A stretch of 64,000 nt of DNA from Denitromonas halophila (GTDB taxonomy: Bacteria > Pseudomonadota > Gammaproteobacteria > Burkholderiales > Rhodocyclaceae), in contig NZ_VMNK01000015.1 of NCBI RefSeq assembly GCF_007625155.1, forward strand, positions 124,001 to 188,000, given 5' to 3'. Both the position numbers and the translations under genes were made by a program. Each line of letters opens with the position of its first letter. Within the stretch, counting starts at the first letter, position 1. The notes under the pieces were generated by a model. That model was not told where the DNA came from and did not search any database. It worked only from the letters and a program-made list of their open reading frames with translations. Shown in pieces: positions 56,143 to 62,661 of the stretch.

Positions 56143-56400
56143 CTATTTAGAAGACATGGCCTTTTGTTCGGCTCGATTTGCGTCGATCAGTTGGTTGATA
56201 GAACGAATCTTTCGTTGGAATTCATCCATCGTCAAGCTGCGCTCTAGAGTCAGGATGATGAACTGCTCTTCCCTAATTGCTTCTGGGTCGAGGCGGGGTA
56301 AGCTGGAAAGGTACTCGCAGCGATCAACGGCCTCTGATAACCGCTTCTTCGCAAGTGTGATGTTACTCTCGTACTCTTCTTCAAAGAATCCGGTGCTCAT
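56143..56400 (-). CDS. Small helical hypothetical protein
   Basis: 85 residues, mostly charged amphipathic helix (ESNITLAKKRLSEAVDRCEYL, RSLTMDEFQRKIRSINQLIDANR), possibly coiled coil. Start overlaps the AlpA-like stop as TAATG, so it is translationally coupled to it. No family recognised. Confidence 0.6.
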   Translation of the reverse strand: MSTGFFEEEYESNITLAKKRLSEAVDRCEYLSSLPRLDPEAIREEQFIILTLERSLTMDEFQRKIRSINQLIDANRAEQKAMSSK

Positions 56401-56642
56401 TAGTAATCACCTCGTGATTTAGCGACGTGGCAACTCAAGAAGAATTCGAGTTCTTCTCTAACCCAACAGTTACGCCGGAAAATTTTGATTGGCTTTGGGA
56501 AGCGATCCGCCGCGATCCAGCGTTCAAGGGTGGTGCTGCTGATTCTGAACATGCGCAGGACTTCTTTTGCAAGAAGGAGGCGAGGTTCATTGGAGCTGGG
56601 CGGGTTGAAGCGTGTAGCGACGGTTTCAGGTTGATGGTTCAC
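56400..56642 (-). CDS. alpA: AlpA-like MerR-type HTH regulator / excisionase
   Basis: 80 residues from GTG at 56642. RLLLAKEVLRMFRISSTTLERWIAADRFPKPIKIFRRNCWVREELEFFL is a winged MerR-type helix-turn-helix of the AlpA family, which activates integrase/excision or packaging genes in satellites and prophages. The frame continues upstream to a TTG at 56789, but that extension is Pro/Ala-rich and gives an atypical length. First gene of the leftward transcript after the structured leader. Confidence 0.75.
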   Translation of the reverse strand: MNHQPETVATRFNPPSSNEPRLLLAKEVLRMFRISSTTLERWIAADRFPKPIKIFRRNCWVREELEFFLSCHVAKSRGDY

Positions 56643-56850
56643 GGCAATATTTCCACAGACATTTAGAGAAATGGCTGTGGCGTTTTCTGCTACGAACGCT
56701 GGTCGCTTTGGAGGTGCCGGCCGTTGTTGCCCGGCTAGTGCTGTGCGGTAGTTGCTGAGTTGTTTCCCAGCGGATGAAATTGAGGTCAAACAGCCGTGTT
56801 AGAGCCACAACTTCAGAGCCGCGCCGTATTATTTGAGCGCACCGCTATAA

Positions 56851-56865
56851 TACCATAAGTTGGTA
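56851..56865. promoter_or_regulatory. Operator-like palindrome upstream of alpA
   Basis: TACCATAAGTTGGTA. On the leftward strand it reads TACCAACTTATGGTA and runs directly into a -10-like TATTAT. Matches the second site at 57299-57313. Confidence 0.5.
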
Positions 56866-57013
56866 AAGTAGGCTATATGTGTGTTAAAAATGTATGGCGT
56901 TGGCGGTGGATTGTGTTGCGGTTTTTTGCGTCATCAAGCAGGTGAAATTAATTGACCTACTTGAAGCTTATAAGTGTAACTAAGCTTGGGTTTTATAATT
57001 ACCACCGGAAGGG

Positions 57014-57285
57014 CATAGCTCCCCCAAACCCAGCGGGTAAGCTAGGGGCTAAGCAGTTTTCTTCCGATGACACCGTATAGAGGCGCGGAACTCGATAACG
57101 ATTCGGTTCTATTTCTTCGCAGGTTCAGACTTATATCGGTATTCGTCCCGATCCAACCCGGCTCTAAACCAACCCTTTCGGGTCGCTCCCACCGTCGGCT
57201 ATATGGTTCCCGTTAAGCCTGCCTGATCGCTTTTGTCAGTGCCCGGTTGGGGGGCTCCCTTCACTGACAAAATAGACGCGACCAG
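57014..57285 (-). ncRNA. Structured leader RNA, possible P4 CI / P1 C4-type antisense immunity RNA
   Basis: Read leftward. An 11-bp hairpin (TTTTGTCAGTG / CACTGACAAAA, 57272-57231) presents loop GGAGCCCCCCAACC. Next comes a 6-bp stem closed by a GAAA tetraloop (57185-57170), then smaller hairpins. A downstream segment GGTTTGGGGGAGCT (about 57031-57018) is complementary to the first loop with small bulges. It forms a strong ribosome-binding site for ATG at 57016 of a 5-codon frame (MPFRW, ends 56999). A loop complementary to a leader ribosome-binding site is the logic of C4/CI immunity RNAs. Assignment is by structure and position; no family search was done. Confidence 0.4.
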
Positions 57286-57298
57286 CATTCGAATAATA

Positions 57299-57313
57299 TA
57301 CCACAAATAGGTA
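57299..57313. promoter_or_regulatory. Operator-like palindrome upstream of the structured RNA
   Basis: TACCACAAATAGGTA; leftward TACCTATTTGTGGTA followed at once by TATTAT. Consensus with the alpA site is TACCAYAARTWGGTA. Confidence 0.5.
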
Positions 57314-57487
57314 TTTTTAGCTACGGGTCGTTGACGTTTTTCTTTTTAGGTGGTGGGTCAATAGAGGGCGTGCAATTTCATGCGGGTAGAATTTTTATTT
57401 AAGCAAGCCCCTTGATGTTCCGTGATCAAGAAGTGAAAATAGAGCTTCAGAAAAGACCAAATTTTGCATTACAACTAAGGAGCAACT

Positions 57488-57658
57488 ATGAAAACAATGA
57501 CGACTGAGCAGGCTTGCGACTACCTTGATGCTGCGTCGATTGAGCAGACGATCAACCTTGGTCACTGTGTCGTGAATCATGGTGTGTCAGAGGCAGGCGC
57601 TCGCTTTACGCTCATCCATGATTTTCACGGCTGCGCGTGCTTGACCGAAGCGCTCTAA
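57488..57658 (+). CDS. Small Cys/His-rich protein (56 residues)
   Basis: ATG at 57488 preceded by AAGGAG with 5-nt spacing, the clearest ribosome-binding site in the control region. Product begins MKTMTTEQACDYLDAAS and contains C10, C27, C49, C51 and several His (GHCVVNH, HDFHGCAC), possibly a metal site. Rightward, opposite to the structural genes, and followed by a hairpin. Could be an early regulatory or anti-repressor-like protein; no family recognised. Confidence 0.6.
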   Translation: MKTMTTEQACDYLDAASIEQTINLGHCVVNHGVSEAGARFTLIHDFHGCACLTEAL

Positions 57659-57667
57659 TTTAGGGTT

Positions 57668-57694
57668 ACGGGGTAAGGTCCAGCTTTACCCCGT
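57668..57694 (+). terminator. Hairpin after the small Cys/His protein
   Basis: ACGGGGTAA / TTACCCCGT, 9-nt loop, 10 bp past the stop. Weak U-tract. Confidence 0.45.
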
Positions 57695-57996
57695 CGCCTT
57701 GCAGATATGTCACTGCTGAACTATCTGTCTGGGAGCCCTTAAAACGCTGCCAGAGCGTTTTTTTCAGATATGACATGCAACCCTGTGGGGTAGCAAAGTA
57801 AATCGATTGTAGGGCGTTCTGCGCCCTCTATTCTGGGTCGTTGAGATGCGCAGTCACTGTGTCTTAGCAGTCGCTGTTTTGTATCGGCTTCATTGAACTG
57901 TTTGGGGAGTTTGGTATTGAAGTTTTTGACCCGGCTCGTTAGAAGTACGATCAGGAAAAAACGCAAAAGAAGTGATTTAGGTCGTAGCTCTTAATA

Positions 57997-58039
57997 GACA
58001 CAGCCCGACAGGTTAAATTCTGTCGGGCTGTGTCTTTTT
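57997..58039. terminator. Strong terminator between control region and integrase
   Basis: Perfect 15-bp stem GACACAGCCCGACAG / CTGTCGGGCTGTGTC, 8-nt loop, TTTTT on the rightward side; 14 bp beyond the integrase stop. Probably works in both directions. Confidence 0.75.
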
Positions 58040-58047
58040 AGTGGCGC

Positions 58048-59283
58048 TTATTCGGCTATCTGTGGCTCTTCTTGGGCCTCGTTTTCTTCTGCGTCTTTGA
58101 CCTCGCAGTAGTCGGCCCAGTCCTGCATCATCGCTCGGCGCTTTTGCACCATGTCGCCGCGACGGTAAGCGGCTTCAACTTTATCGGCCACTTTGTGGGC
58201 GAGTGCCATATCTGCCATTTCTTTCGGGTAGTTGCTGATTTCTGCGGCCCAGTCACGAAACGAGCTGCGGAATCCGTGCATGGTTACGGGGCGTTTCATG
58301 CGTTTGAGCACAGCCGTCAGGCTCATGTCTGACAGGGGGCGGCCTGCGTCACGGCCCGGAAAAATCAGTTGCGGGTCTGTGCTCAGCTCTTGCATCGTTC
58401 GAAGGAGCGACAGCGCTTCTTTCGATAGAGTGACGCGGTGTTCCCGTGCTGCCTTCATGCGTTCTGCGGGAATGGTCCATAGCGCTGCATCCATGTCGAT
58501 TTCTGACCATGTAGCCCCCCTGACTTCTCCCGACCGGGCAGCGGTAAGGATAGCGAACTCGCACGCCTTCGCCGCTATGCCCTCTTGCTTGCGTAGATCG
58601 GTCATGAAGGGGGCCATTTCCGCGTAGGGAAGGGCGGTGAAGTGTTTCTCCACCTTGAGGCGGGACCGGGGTGGCAGCAGGGCTTCAAGATGCCCCTTCA
58701 AGCGAGCCGGGTTCTCGCCGGTGCGATACTTCCGAACCGTTGCCCAATCAAGAATCCTTTCGATGCGACCGCGAAGACGGCTGAGCGTTTCGGTTTTGGT
58801 GAGCCATTCGGGTTCAAGGATTTTCATGATGTGGCTCGTCTCGATGCGGGACACGTCTAGCTTTCCGATGATTGGTGCGGCGTACGTTCTCAGCGTGCTT
58901 GCCCATTGCTCAGCGTGCTTCGGATTGGACCAAGTCGGTCGGTGCGCTTCTATGTACTGTTGTGCGCACCAGTCGAACGTGACCGCCTTTGCGCTGTTCG
59001 CTCGGTCTTCTGCTGCGCGGGACTCTCTCTCTTCAAGTGGATCGATGCCGTTCCGAATCTTCTTTCGGTTCTCGGTTGCGAGTTCGCGGGCTTCGGCTAA
59101 ACCGACGTCGGGGTATGGTCCGAGTCCCATCCAATGGTCACGCCCAGAAATCATGTATCTGAAGATCCACGACTTCGAGCCCCCCGTCGTTACGTTGAGC
59201 ATTAGGCCCGCACCGTCTCCGTACCTCCCCGCTTTGGAGAGGTTCTTAACCTGGAGTGGTGATAGCTTGTGAGCGCGTCCCAT
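58048..59283 (-). CDS. int: P4-type tyrosine recombinase (integrase)
   Basis: 411 residues. N-terminal DUF4102-type arm-binding domain (KLSPLQVKNLSKAGRYGDGAGLMLNV), SAM-like core-binding domain, and catalytic domain with R250 (TAARSGEVRG), H336-x-x-R339 (MHGFRSSFRDW), H363 and nucleophile Y373 (VEAAYRRGD). Integrates at tRNA 3' ends. Start ATG 59283 has GGCGGA 7 nt upstream; ATG at 59298 is an alternative. Located 186 bp from attR, reading away from it. Confidence 0.9.
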   Translation of the reverse strand: MGRAHKLSPLQVKNLSKAGRYGDGAGLMLNVTTGGSKSWIFRYMISGRDHWMGLGPYPDVGLAEARELATENRKKIRNGIDPLEERESRAAEDRANSAKAVTFDWCAQQYIEAHRPTWSNPKHAEQWASTLRTYAAPIIGKLDVSRIETSHIMKILEPEWLTKTETLSRLRGRIERILDWATVRKYRTGENPARLKGHLEALLPPRSRLKVEKHFTALPYAEMAPFMTDLRKQEGIAAKACEFAILTAARSGEVRGATWSEIDMDAALWTIPAERMKAAREHRVTLSKEALSLLRTMQELSTDPQLIFPGRDAGRPLSDMSLTAVLKRMKRPVTMHGFRSSFRDWAAEISNYPKEMADMALAHKVADKVEAAYRRGDMVQKRRAMMQDWADYCEVKDAEENEAQEEPQIAE

Positions 59284-59313
59284 GTTACGTTCCGCCATAA
59301 TTCGGTTGATGAA

Positions 59314-59331
59314 ATCATTCTACAGAATGAT
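59314..59331. promoter_or_regulatory. Palindromic operator upstream of int
   Basis: ATCATTCT-AC-AGAATGAT, two perfect 8-bp half-sites with a 2-bp centre, 30 bp upstream of the int ATG. Confidence 0.5.
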
Positions 59332-59367
59332 CTACAAAATATGGCGGGATTTTACGTTTTTGTAAGA

Positions 59368-59407
59368 TGCCTTAAGTTGCCTTAAGTGGCTTTATTGCGT
59401 CTTAAGT
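59368..59407. repeat. Arm-type direct repeats for integrase/accessory protein binding
   Basis: TGCCTTAAGT occurs twice back to back (59368-59377, 59378-59387) and GTCTTAAGT at 59399-59407, between int and the attR core, where integrase arm sites are expected. Confidence 0.5.
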
Positions 59408-59468
59408 CATTGAAAAATAAGTGTTAAAAGTTTGTTTGCGGTGTCTTGCGGGGTGGTAGTATGTCTGA

Positions 59469-59482
59469 CTGAGCTTCCGCCA
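59469..59482. repeat. attR core (14-bp direct repeat)
   Basis: Exact copy of the tRNA-Ser 3' terminal CTGAGCTTCCGCCA; upstream bases do not continue the tRNA, so only the core is duplicated. Confidence 0.85.
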
Positions 59483-59649
59483 AATATTCATTCAGCGCGG
59501 CGTTCGGCCGCGTTTGCGTTTCTGCTCGCTGAAACGCCGCGCGGCGTGGGTGGTGTCGGCACGCTGTCGAACGGTATGATCCAGCGAGGCGACGCTGTCG
59601 ATTGGCACTGCTGGGTGCAGCCGACGAAACCTGTCGTGAGGGCATGGAT

Positions 59650-60240
59650 ATGAAACGCGTGTTGATCGTCGACGACGATCGGGTGATCCTGCAACTGCTC
59701 GCTGAAGGCTTGCGCGATCTGGGTTATGAGGTCGTCACGGCGGTGTCGGGGGCTGATGCGCTGGCCCGGGTTGCGGAGCAAACTATCGATTTGGCGGTTC
59801 TCGACATGCGCATGCCCGGTATGCCTGGGCTTGAATTGGCCCATGCGCTGCGCGAGCGGGGCGGGCCGCCTTTCGTTTTTCTATCGGCGTTTGGTGACAA
59901 AACCATCGTTCGCGACGCGTCGGACGCCGGGGCGATGGGGTATCTCATCAAGCCGGTTGACGTGCCGCAACTGGTCCCGTTTCTGGAGGCCTCAATGGCC
60001 CGCGCCGATGATCTGGCGAAGCTGCGCACCAGTGCGGGTCATCTTGAGCAGGCCTTGTCGGCCGAGCAAAAGACGCGCACCGCGGTCGGTATCATCATGG
60101 TTCGCAAAGGGCTTGATCGGCAGCAGGCATTTGATTTTCTACGCGGCCAGGCGCGCTCGCAGCGGCGCAAGATCGGTGATTTGGCGGAAGACCTGATCGC
60201 TTCAGTCGAGGGAGTCAACCGGATTCTGGCCGATTCGTGA
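59650..60240 (+). CDS. ANTAR-domain response regulator (RNA-binding antiterminator)
   Basis: 196 residues from ATG 59650 (GAGG at 9 nt; ATG at 59644 alternative). Receiver: D8-D9-D10, phospho-acceptor D52 (AVLDMRMPG), K101 (GYLIKPVD). C-terminal ANTAR helices (about 135-190, LEQALSAEQKTRTAVGIIMVRKGLDRQQAFDFLRGQARSQRRKIGDLAEDLI). ANTAR proteins bind twin hexaloop RNA hairpins and block termination. Partner kinase is the HisKA_2 protein downstream. Confidence 0.9.
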   Translation: MKRVLIVDDDRVILQLLAEGLRDLGYEVVTAVSGADALARVAEQTIDLAVLDMRMPGMPGLELAHALRERGGPPFVFLSAFGDKTIVRDASDAGAMGYLIKPVDVPQLVPFLEASMARADDLAKLRTSAGHLEQALSAEQKTRTAVGIIMVRKGLDRQQAFDFLRGQARSQRRKIGDLAEDLIASVEGVNRILADS

Positions 60241-60417
60241 AACCGGGGCTTCCGGTTGGCCGCCGACTATGGCAGCCTGACTGCTGACTTCGCCGCGCCT
60301 GTGAGCGCACACGGACTGCGGCCGCTCATTTTTACCGGCCGCGCCTGACGCCGGTCCGACATCCCGCCCGGCGCGTGTGCTGTGATTGCTTTTCCGGTTG
60401 AACAAGCCGGTATGAAC

Positions 60418-60434
60418 GGGCCCAATCCCCGCCC
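60418..60434 (+). repeat. Leader motif copy 1 (GGGCCCAATCCCNGCCC)
   Basis: GGGCCCAATCCCCGCCC, 86 bp before the kinase start; one mismatch to the copy at 62573. ACAAGCC precedes both copies at a similar distance. Confidence 0.5.
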
Positions 60435-60503
60435 GCAAATCTCCCACCGTATCGTCCGGCGCAGGTCGGTACTTGCTGACAGATGCTGTCGACAGGAAAG
60501 ATC

Positions 60504-62351
60504 ATGCTGGCCAGATTCACCGTTGCACAGCGGCTCGCCTTGGGCTTTGGCTTCATGTTGATGTTGCTTGTCTTCTCGGTGGTGCTAGGTCTGAATCGAT
60601 TGGCGACACTCAACGAGATGGTTGAGCGGGTGGTGACGCGGGATCGCGAAAACACCGCACTGGCGAACCGTACGCTCGACCTCATGAACGAGCAGACCCA
60701 GGATACCTTGCTGCTGTTTCACGAGGGCGATACGGCGGCTGTCCGGTCACGCATTGCGGCACGAGTGGATACCATCAGCGCGACGATCAACCTGCTCGAC
60801 AGTCAGCTTGACCATGTGCCCAGCCGGATGCGGCTCGACCAGGTGCGCGAGCAGCGCAAGGCCTATGTGGCGTCCTTTCTTGACGCGTCGCGACTTCAAG
60901 CGGCCGGGCGACATGCTGACGCGTGGCGCTGCATCCTGACTGAAACCGTGCCACGTCTGGACAGTCTCAAAGAGTCGATCGGTGCCTTGATCGCCATGCA
61001 GGATCGCGTGTTACGTGAGACCGCGAGCCAGTCACTGGCAACCTTCGAGCGTGCGCGCTGGTTGCTGATCCTGTTTCTGGCGGCAGCGGTCATTGCCGCA
61101 CTTTTCCTGATGGTCTGGATCATCCGCGGGGTCATTCGGCCGCTTGGTGGTGAGCCGGAAACGGTGCGTGGCGTGGTCGAGCAGATCGCCGGGGGGAATC
61201 TGGATAGCCCGATTACATTGCGGCCGGACGATACCGGCAGCTTGCTTGCGGCCATGCAGACGATGCAACGCAATTTGCGCCACCTGATCGACGAGCGGGT
61301 ACGGGCGGCGCAGGCGCTGCGCGAGAGTCAGCTGCGTTTTCAGGGCTTGGTTGAGACCTTTGGTGACTGGGTATGGGAAGTCGATGATGCCTGGCGCTAT
61401 ACCTATGCCAGCCCACAGAGCCTGCAGATTCTCGGCTACGCGCCGGAAGCGCTGATCGGTAAGACACCCTTTGATCTCATGCCTGCCGATGAGGCGGCCA
61501 GGGTGCAGGTGCTGGTTGAGGTGGCGCGGGCCAAGCGTCAGCCGATCGTCGGGCTGGAGAACGTTTGCCTGCACAAGCGAGGCCGTCGGGTGGTGCTCGA
61601 GAGCAGCGGTCAGCCGTTCTTTGATTCGCAGGGAAATTTTTGTGGCTACCGCGGGGTGGATCGTGAGATCACTGACCGCAAGCAGGCCGAGGCCGCGCGT
61701 CTGGCCGAGGCCGCGCGCTTGCGCGACGCCTTGGTGCGCGAGGTGCACCATCGCATCAAGAACAATCTGCAGACCGTCATTGGATTGTTGCGGCGCGAGG
61801 CGGGCAAGCGGCCTGACGCTCGGGCGTCGATCGAGTCTGCCATCGCCCAGGTGCAGGCGGTGGCGGTGGTGCACGGCCTGTATGGGCAGGTGACACGGCA
61901 TAGCGTGATGCTGTGTGAGCTGGTGTCCGCGGTGGTGGGCAGTGTGTCGGAGCTAAGCGGTGTGCCCATTCGCCTTGACGGTGTGCTTTGCGTTCAGGGG
62001 CACTTGCTCATCCGAGAGAGTGAGACCGTTGCGGTCGCGCTGGTGCTGAACGAGTTGGTGACCAATGCCGTCAAGCATGCGGCGTCGGATACGGCTGGCG
62101 CGCAGCCGAGGGTCACCCTGAGTCTCAAGGGGTCCTGCGGTAGTGTGGCCATCGAGAACCCCGGTCGACTGGCGCCGGATTTCGATTTTGAGGCGCGTCA
62201 AGGCCTTGGCACCGGCCTTGGGCTGGTGCGTGCGCTGATTCCGGTGCCTGGCATGAAAGTGCACTATCGTCAGAGCGAGACGGGCGTTTTGGTGGAGGTC
62301 ACGATCGAACCCCCGGTCGTCACGGCGGTCGGCCAGATCGTCGCCGACTGA
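60504..62351 (+). CDS. Membrane sensor histidine kinase: 4-helix sensor, HAMP, PAS, HisKA_2, HATPase
   Basis: 615 residues from ATG 60504 (AGGAAAG upstream). TM1 about 11-35, periplasmic four-helix-type sensor (about 36-185), TM2 about 187-210, HAMP with IRPLGGEP, PAS (about 275-390), HisKA_2 with VREVHHRIKNNLQTVIGLLRREA, and HATPase with NELVTNAVKH and GLGTGLGLVRAL. HisKA_2 kinases pair with ANTAR regulators (as EutW/EutV). Sensor domain is closely related to that of the chemoreceptor downstream. Confidence 0.85.
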   Translation: MLARFTVAQRLALGFGFMLMLLVFSVVLGLNRLATLNEMVERVVTRDRENTALANRTLDLMNEQTQDTLLLFHEGDTAAVRSRIAARVDTISATINLLDSQLDHVPSRMRLDQVREQRKAYVASFLDASRLQAAGRHADAWRCILTETVPRLDSLKESIGALIAMQDRVLRETASQSLATFERARWLLILFLAAAVIAALFLMVWIIRGVIRPLGGEPETVRGVVEQIAGGNLDSPITLRPDDTGSLLAAMQTMQRNLRHLIDERVRAAQALRESQLRFQGLVETFGDWVWEVDDAWRYTYASPQSLQILGYAPEALIGKTPFDLMPADEAARVQVLVEVARAKRQPIVGLENVCLHKRGRRVVLESSGQPFFDSQGNFCGYRGVDREITDRKQAEAARLAEAARLRDALVREVHHRIKNNLQTVIGLLRREAGKRPDARASIESAIAQVQAVAVVHGLYGQVTRHSVMLCELVSAVVGSVSELSGVPIRLDGVLCVQGHLLIRESETVAVALVLNELVTNAVKHAASDTAGAQPRVTLSLKGSCGSVAIENPGRLAPDFDFEARQGLGTGLGLVRALIPVPGMKVHYRQSETGVLVEVTIEPPVVTAVGQIVAD

Positions 62352-62661
62352 GATCTCGGTGCGTTGTGCACCGGGATGTCAAAGACCATCGGAATAGACT
62401 TGGCGACAGACGGTAGCGTATGGGCTAAAGTAGCGGTCGTAGACGCCGATTGACTATTACCCACGCGCTCTGCTGAGTTCGATTGCATTGGCGTGTGGAT
62501 ACCGGGCGGCCCATTCCCCCGCCGTCCCGGTTGTTATTTTGTCGCCTGCGTCATTGCGACAAGCCTCTTTCAGGGCCCAATCCCAGCCCCTTGTTTCGTT
62601 TTGCTGGCGCCGTTCACGGCCTTGCCCTGACACGGTCCGCTTGTTGCTGGGGACAATCATC
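62352..62661. other. Intergenic leader of the chemoreceptor gene
   Basis: 310 bp. A small hairpin at 62355-62371 (CGGTGC/GCACCG) after the kinase; a 7-bp stem TTGTCGC/GCGACAA near 62540-62562; then leader motif copy 2. No gene seen. Confidence 0.5.
62573..62589 (+). repeat. Leader motif copy 2
   Basis: GGGCCCAATCCCAGCCC, 89 bp before the chemoreceptor start, matching the copy in the kinase leader. Confidence 0.5.

Larger units (their letters stand above)
56643..57487. other. Non-coding control region of the element
   Basis: 845 bp with no convincing long reading frame. Contains two operator-like palindromes, a structured leader RNA and promoter-like elements, all described separately. AT-rich at both ends with a GC-rich, hairpin-dense centre (57.0-57.28 kb). 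Confidence 0.6.
57659..58047. other. Gap between the small protein and integrase genes
   Basis: 390 bp. Holds a 9-bp hairpin at 57668-57694 and the integrase terminator at 57997-58034. A leftward 75-codon TTG frame here is not convincing. Otherwise I see nothing. Confidence 0.5.
42243..59482. mobile_element. Integrative element with HK97-type head genes (prophage remnant or capsid-encoding satellite)
   Basis: 17.2 kb between attL in tRNA-Ser and attR. P4-type integrase, AlpA-like regulator, HNH, TerS, TerL, protease-capsid, portal, connectors, tail tube, tail chaperones, tape measure and one minor tail protein run leftward. A rightward four-gene cargo cassette sits beside attL. Missing: lysis genes, tail-tip and fibre proteins, recognisable replication genes and a protein repressor. 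GC content drops visibly against the host, most in 43.3-45.0 and 56.6-58.0 kb. Could be a decayed siphophage or a satellite of the cfPICI kind that uses a helper for the missing functions; both fit. Confidence 0.85.
59284..59649. other. attR arm and host junction
   Basis: 366 bp without a gene: integrase operator, arm-type repeats, attR core and then host DNA with a GC-rich inverted segment (about 59498-59545) before the ANTAR regulator. Confidence 0.6.

Noticed and set aside
56427-56666. 79-codon rightward frame over alpA
   Set aside because: Fully overlaps the AlpA-like HTH gene on the other strand, which has a clear family match.
57000-57290. Retron msr-msd or group II intron remnant
   Set aside because: Hairpins are present but no reverse transcriptase gene or intron domain V/VI signature is seen; antisense immunity RNA fits better.
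57739-57966. 75-codon leftward frame between the small protein and integrase terminator
   Set aside because: Starts at TTG without ribosome-binding site and has no recognisable pattern.
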